Assembly (NCBI RefSeq): GCF_028368975.1
Contig: NZ_JAQNDM010000002.1
Span: 2,118,007 to 2,182,006, forward strand
Length of the DNA stretch: 64,000 nucleotides
Source of the DNA: Stigmatella ashevillena
GTDB lineage: Bacteria > Myxococcota > Myxococcia > Myxococcales > Myxococcaceae
Reading direction: 5' to 3'
Shown piece by piece: positions 59,225 to 64,000 of the stretch. A program made the position numbers and the translations under genes. Every line of letters starts with the position of its first letter. Positions within the stretch are counted from its first letter, which is position 1. The notes under the pieces are model-generated. The model was not told where the DNA came from, searched no databases, and saw only the letters and a list, made by a program, of their open reading frames with translations.

Positions 59225-59492
59225 GAAGACCTCCAAGGGACATCCCAAGATACCCGAGCCTGGGCAAAGGGCAGGTTTTCCCGCAGTTGGGACCTGTCAA
59301 GCAACCGAAGGGTAGACATGCAGAATCGGAACATTTTAAGCCGCGCCCAGTGTCACTTCTCGGTACTACGAAAACAGCACCCCCTGGGAGCCCCGGTGAA
59401 GCGGCTCGGCACCAAGCCCCCGGCCGTGAGTTGCGAAAGGTCGCCCTCCGGCGCGTGGGGAGCGTGGGCGCAACCAAGGTGGACGGTCTTCT

Positions 59493-62400
59493 ATGATCGG
59501 CATTCCTGGCTACACGCTTATCGACAAACTCAAGTCAACAGGCACGAATATCCTGTATCATGCGGTGCGCGACTCGGATCGCCTGCCTGTCATCGTCAAG
59601 ATGCCCATGTCCGCGCATCCCGGCGTGCGCGAGCGCGACGACTACCGCCGGGAGTACGCCGTCCTGCAGCGGCTGAGCGAGGTGCGCGGCGTCTCCCGGG
59701 CCCTGGGCTGCGAGCTGAGAGGCGAGCGGCCGGTGCTCCTGATGGAGGGAGAAGGAGGAGCCGCCCTGTCTGACACGGGGGGGATACCGCTCGGAGTGGA
59801 GCACTTCCTCGGGCTGGCCATCTCCCTGGCATCAACGCTTACGGACATTCACCGCCGCGGCGTCATCCACAAGGACCTCAAGCCCTCCAACATCATCCGC
59901 CTGCTCTCGGGCGAGACGCGCATCGTCGACTTCGGGAGCGCCACCGTCCAGAGCGTCGAGCACGTGGAGGCGGTCCCCGCAGGGCTCATCGAGGGGACCC
60001 TCGCCTATATGTCCCCGGAGCAGACCGGACGCATGAACCGCTCGGTGGACTACCGCACCGACCTCTACTCCCTGGGGGTGACCTTCTACGAGCTGCTCAC
60101 CGGCACCTTGCCCTTCCACGGACGCGATGCGCTCGAGTGGTTCCACGCCCACATGGCGCAGACCCCGAGAGCGCCGCACGAGCGCATCCCGGCCATTGCC
60201 CCCTGCCTGTCCGCTATCGTGATCAAGCTGCTGGCCAAGGTGGCCGAGGAACGCTACCAGAGCGCCGACGGGTTGAAGGCCGACCTGCTGCGCTGCCAGG
60301 AGTCGCTCGGCCGGGGCGTGCGCGAGCCGTTTCCCCTGGGCGAGCACGACATCCCTACCCACTTCCAGATGCCCCAGCGGCTCTATGGGCGCGAAGCCCA
60401 AGTGGACACGCTGCTGCAGTCCTTCGAGCGGGTCGCGCGGGGTGGGCATCCGGAGCTGGTGCTGATCAGCGGCTACTCCGGCATCGGCAAGTCCGCGGTG
60501 GTGCACGAGCTGTACCGGCCCGTCGTGCAGCGGCGGGGCATTTTCCTCGACGGCAAATTCGACCAGTTCCAGCGGGACATCCCTTACACCACCCTGGCCC
60601 AGGCCATCCGGGGCCTGGTGCGCCAGTTGTTGGCCGGCACCGACGCGGAGCTCGAGGCGTGGCGCGAGCAACTGCACGAGGCGTGGGAGGGAAGCGGGCA
60701 GCTCCTCGTGGATCTGGTCCCCCAGCTCGAGCTCGTCGTGGGCAAGCAGCCAGCGCTCCCAGCGCTCACCCCCGCCGAGTCACAACATCGCTTCGACTGG
60801 CTCTTCCAGCGCTTTCTCGGGGTGCTCTCCACCCCCGCGCACCCGCTCGTCATCTTCCTGGATGACCTGCAGTGGGCCGACATGGCCAGCCTCCGGCTCA
60901 TCCAGCACCTCTTCACCCACCCGGACACCCCGCCGCTGTTGATGATCGGCGCCTACCGCGACAACGAGGTCAGCCCGTCCCACCCGTTGATGCTGGCGCG
61001 GCAGGAGCTGCACAAAGCGGGCGCGTGGGTGGCCGAGCTCCGGCTCGAGCCCCTGGGCCAGGAGCAGCTGAGACAGATCATCACCGATGCGCTCCCAGGC
61101 GCGGAGCGGGAGGTCATCGAACCCCTCTCGGCCCTGGTGCACAGCAAGACTGGAGGCAACCCCTTCTTTTTCCTCCAGCTCATGCGGACGTTGAACCAGG
61201 ACGGGCTGTTGACCCGCACGCCAGCGGGGCATTGGCAGTGGAATGAGCAGGGCATCCGGGCCCGGGCCTACTCCGACAACGTCGTCGACTTCCTGGTGGG
61301 TCGGCTGCGACAGCTCCCCCCGGAGACCCAGCAGTTGCTGCGCCTGGCGGCGTGCGCGGGCAATGCCTTCCCGACGCGCACCCTGGCCATCATCGCCGAC
61401 AAATCAGAGGACGCGGTGGAGCGGGAACTCGAGCCCTCGCTCCAGGAAGGCCTGTTGATGCAGGCGGGCCAGGAGCAATACCGGTTCCTCCACGATCGCA
61501 TCCAGCAGGCGGCCCATGCCCTCATTCCCGAGGAGGAGCGCAAAGCCATCCACCTGCGCATCGGCCGTCTGCTGCTGGCGAGCCTGTCCCTGGAGGAAGT
61601 GCGCGAAAAGCTCTTCGACGTGGTGAACCATCTCAACGCCGGGACGGAGCTGCTCGTGATCCCCGGGGAGCGCCACCAGGTCGCGCTGCTGAATGCCGAG
61701 GCGGGCAGGAAGGCCCAGGCTTCGACGGCGCACCGCGCGGCCGTCACCTACTTCACGGCGGCCCTCTCACTGCTGCCAGACCTCTGGGCGCGCGAGCACG
61801 CGCTGGCCTTCCAGCTGAGCTTCCAGCGGGCGACGAGCGAGTTCATGAGCGGCAACACGGACGGGGCGCGCCAGTTCGTGGAGGCGCTCCGCCCCCGGGC
61901 GCGCACCTCCGCGCAGCTGGCGTCGGTGTCCGTGTTGTTGAGCAACATCCACATCGCCACCAGCGAATCCCAGCTCGCCGTGGACTGTCTGCTGGAGTGC
62001 CTGACCTGCCTGGGCATGCCCATGCCCCCCCATCCCTCCCGGGAGGAGGTGGAGGCAGCCAACGCGGAGGTGTGGACCCTGCTGGGGGAACGCCCCATCG
62101 CGAGCCTCCTTGAGCTGCCGCTCATGACGGACCCGGACATCCAGGTGGTGATGAGCGTCCTCGCCGCCCTGTTCACGCCCTCGCTCTTCACGGACGTCAA
62201 CCTGCTCGTCCTGCACCTGTGCCGGATGATCTCCCTGTCCTTGCGCCACGGCAACAGCGAGGCCATCACGAATGGGTATGCGTGGTACGGCATCACGCTG
62301 GGCGACCTGTTCGGGCGGTACCGGGAGGGCCATGCCTTCGGCGAGCTGGCCCTCGCCCTCGTCGAGCGCCACGGCTACACCACCTCCCGGGCGAGGATCC

Positions 62401-64000
62401 TCTACTCGATGGAGATCCTCAGCGTCTGGACCCAGCCGCTCACCCTCTCGCTGGAGCACATCCGCAATGCCTTTCAGCAGGCCGTTCCGGCGGGTGATTT
62501 CCAGACCGCCGGCTACTGCTGCAACCACATCATCACGGATCGCCTCGCCCTCGGGCACAACCTGGACGAGGTCCACCAGGAGTCGATCGCGCGCATGGAC
62601 TTCGCGCGCAAGGCCAGCTTCCAAGCCGTCCAACAAGTCATCCAGCACACCCAGCGCTACATACAGCAACTGCGCGGCCTGTCCCCGTCCTTCGACTCGC
62701 TGAACGGTGAGGGCTTCGACGAGGACGCCTTCGAGGCCAGGCTGTCGTCGATACCGCACATGAGCACCGCGGTGTGCTGGTACTGGATCACCAAGACGCA
62801 GTCGCGCGTCATGTGCGGCCGGTACGAGGAGGCATGTCAAGCATCCGCCAGGGCCCAGGAGCTCCTCTGGTCCTCGCTCGGCCACATCCAACGGGTGGAC
62901 TTCCACCTCTACAGCGCGTTGGCCCTGTCCGGCCGCTGCGAGGACGCGGCGCCCGAAGCACGACGGGAATACCTCGAGGCCATGCGGCGGCACCAACGAC
63001 AGCTCGAGGAGTGGGCGCAGCACAACCCCGGCACCTTCCGCGCGGCCGAGCGGATGGCCGCCGCGGAACTCGCCCAGCATCAGGCGCAATGGGACGAGGC
63101 GGTGCACGCCTACGATGCGGCGATCCAATCGGCGCGCGAGCACGGCTTCATCCAGAACGCCGCGCTCGCCAACGAGTTCGCGGCGCGCTTCTGGCGCAAG
63201 CGGGGGGTCAAGACCCTCGCCCTGGCCTCCGCCCGCGAGGCGCGGGAGGCGTACCTGGCGTGGGGGGCCCACGGCAAGGTCAAGCACCTGGAGGACCAGT
63301 GGCCCCTGCTCTCGGACACGGCGAGCACGCAGGACCGCGGATTCGATACGACCTCGATCCATCTCGATGCGCTCACCGTGGTGAAAGCCCAACACGCCAT
63401 CTCTGGGGAGATCGACCTGGAGCAACTGGTGTCCACGCTGCTGCGAGTGGCCATGGAGAACGTTGGCGCCCAGCGCGGCGCCCTGCTGCGCCCGCTCGGC
63501 AACAAGCTGCGGCTGGTGGCCATCTCCAGCGTGGCGGAAGGGGGCGCCGTGGTGCTTTCGGAAGACCACTCCACCCACGCGCTGCCCTGGTCGCTCCTCA
63601 CCTACGTCAAGCGCACGCGCGAGCACGTGCTCATTGGTGATGCCTCCCGGCCCCATCCCTACGCCTCCGACGACTACTTCGAGCGCGGCCAGGCCAAGGC
63701 GGTGCTCTGCCTGCCGCTGCTGCGCCAGGAGGAGCTCGTCGGCGTGCTCTACTTAGAGAACAGCCTCACCGCGGATGCCTTCACCCCGGCCCGCATCACG
63801 CTGCTCGGGCACATCGCCTCCCAGGCCGCCATCTCCATCGAGAACGCTCGGCTCTACGCCGACATCAAGCAGGCCAAGACCGCCCTGCGCGACGCCAACG
63901 ACGAGTTGGAGCGGCGCGTGGACGAGCGCACGCACGAGCTCAAGGAGGCCCAGGCCCGGCTGGTGGAGATGGCACGCGCGGCGGGAATGTCCGAGATCGC
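59493..64000 (+). CDS. Giant Ser/Thr kinase - AAA ATPase - GAF (- histidine kinase) hybrid, 3'-truncated by the window
   Basis: The frame is open from ATG 59493 to the window end (about 1502 codons). Domains in order: a Ser/Thr kinase (about residues 5-270; VIVKM with the Lys, HKDLKPSN about 127-134, IVDFGS, YMSPEQTGR); an AAA/STAND-like ATPase (P-loop SGYSGIGKS about 326-334, VIFLDDLQWADM); a long helical TPR-like region (about 700-1280); and a GAF domain (about 1300-1450; ends LYLENSLTADAF). A coiled coil then runs toward a probable histidine kinase beyond the edge. This matches the AAA-like trifunctional kinase/ATPase/sensor proteins common in myxobacteria. Its signal and target are unknown. 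Confidence 0.88.
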   Translation, partial: MIGIPGYTLIDKLKSTGTNILYHAVRDSDRLPVIVKMPMSAHPGVRERDDYRREYAVLQRLSEVRGVSRALGCELRGERPVLLMEGEGGAALSDTGGIPLGVEHFLGLAISLASTLTDIHRRGVIHKDLKPSNIIRLLSGETRIVDFGSATVQSVEHVEAVPAGLIEGTLAYMSPEQTGRMNRSVDYRTDLYSLGVTFYELLTGTLPFHGRDALEWFHAHMAQTPRAPHERIPAIAPCLSAIVIKLLAKVAEERYQSADGLKADLLRCQESLGRGVREPFPLGEHDIPTHFQMPQRLYGREAQVDTLLQSFERVARGGHPELVLISGYSGIGKSAVVHELYRPVVQRRGIFLDGKFDQFQRDIPYTTLAQAIRGLVRQLLAGTDAELEAWREQLHEAWEGSGQLLVDLVPQLELVVGKQPALPALTPAESQHRFDWLFQRFLGVLSTPAHPLVIFLDDLQWADMASLRLIQHLFTHPDTPPLLMIGAYRDNEVSPSHPLMLARQELHKAGAWVAELRLEPLGQEQLRQIITDALPGAEREVIEPLSALVHSKTGGNPFFFLQLMRTLNQDGLLTRTPAGHWQWNEQGIRARAYSDNVVDFLVGRLRQLPPETQQLLRLAACAGNAFPTRTLAIIADKSEDAVERELEPSLQEGLLMQAGQEQYRFLHDRIQQAAHALIPEEERKAIHLRIGRLLLASLSLEEVREKLFDVVNHLNAGTELLVIPGERHQVALLNAEAGRKAQASTAHRAAVTYFTAALSLLPDLWAREHALAFQLSFQRATSEFMSGNTDGARQFVEALRPRARTSAQLASVSVLLSNIHIATSESQLAVDCLLECLTCLGMPMPPHPSREEVEAANAEVWTLLGERPIASLLELPLMTDPDIQVVMSVLAALFTPSLFTDVNLLVLHLCRMISLSLRHGNSEAITNGYAWYGITLGDLFGRYREGHAFGELALALVERHGYTTSRARILYSMEILSVWTQPLTLSLEHIRNAFQQAVPAGDFQTAGYCCNHIITDRLALGHNLDEVHQESIARMDFARKASFQAVQQVIQHTQRYIQQLRGLSPSFDSLNGEGFDEDAFEARLSSIPHMSTAVCWYWITKTQSRVMCGRYEEACQASARAQELLWSSLGHIQRVDFHLYSALALSGRCEDAAPEARREYLEAMRRHQRQLEEWAQHNPGTFRAAERMAAAELAQHQAQWDEAVHAYDAAIQSAREHGFIQNAALANEFAARFWRKRGVKTLALASAREAREAYLAWGAHGKVKHLEDQWPLLSDTASTQDRGFDTTSIHLDALTVVKAQHAISGEIDLEQLVSTLLRVAMENVGAQRGALLRPLGNKLRLVAISSVAEGGAVVLSEDHSTHALPWSLLTYVKRTREHVLIGDASRPHPYASDDYFERGQAKAVLCLPLLRQEELVGVLYLENSLTADAFTPARITLLGHIASQAAISIENARLYADIKQAKTALRDANDELERRVDERTHELKEAQARLVEMARAAGMSEI

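Overview
The window is GC-rich DNA from a myxobacterium, most likely suborder Cystobacterineae (Myxococcus/Stigmatella/Archangium group). The evidence is the gliding-motility TPR pair gltD-gltE (agmU-aglT), a CIRCE-controlled groESL operon whose GroEL has a GGM tail, an FHA-type sigma54 activator just downstream, very many lipoproteins, and a giant Ser/Thr kinase/ATPase/sensor hybrid. The order of these markers resembles, from memory, the MXAN_48xx-49xx region of Myxococcus xanthus. No database was searched.

Layout. 0.1-5.1 kb (-): gltE and gltD. 5.4-8.7 kb (+): an unknown protein with a zinc-ribbon DnaC-like ATPase, then a stand-alone Hpt protein coupled to CheB. 8.8-13.6 kb (+): TerC membrane protein and a three-subunit molybdenum hydroxylase. 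13.6-17.5 kb (-): lipoprotein with a dimethylformamidase-like domain plus NHL propeller, and aspartokinase. 17.6-22.2 kb (+): four-gene ABC export operon (GldA/GldF/GldG/DUF4340 types). 22.2-23.8 kb (-): overlapping nucleotidyltransferase and metallophosphoesterase genes. 23.9-27.7 kb: two lipoproteins, rpoZ, a Nudix hydrolase and two unknown genes. 27.9-30.1 kb: groES-groEL with promoter, CIRCE operator and terminator. 30.2-33.8 kb: glutaredoxin, a small unknown protein, the sigma54-type regulator and a lipoprotein. 33.8-39.9 kb (-): smc, a CorC/CNNM-type membrane protein and a TPR protein. 40-45.2 kb (+): CapA-like lipoprotein, prfA-prmC-murA and a zinc-ribbon protein, with a 41-residue basic peptide gene on the minus strand. 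45.2-48.1 kb: two surface or periplasmic proteins. 48.2 kb: tRNA-Gly(CCC) with promoter and strong terminator, followed by an accessory island (toxin remnant, type VI-type immunity gene, cysteine-rich protein). 50.2-54 kb (+): GH16 glucanase, small secreted protein and a 14-repeat RCC1 protein. 54-59.2 kb (-): two transglutaminase-like proteins, one fused to an amidotransferase-like domain lacking its nucleophilic cysteine, the other to DUF2126. 59.5-64 kb (+): the start of a giant kinase hybrid that runs off the window.

Most of the window is core housekeeping and myxobacterial lifestyle genes. The parts most worth a second look are the transglutaminase pair (54.0-59.2 kb), the sigma54 activator homologue that has lost the GAFTGA loop (31.1-32.5 kb), the decayed toxin with its immunity gene beside the tRNA (48.3-50.0 kb), the DnaC-like ATPase with its unknown neighbour (5.4-7.0 kb), and the 41-residue basic peptide next to prfA.
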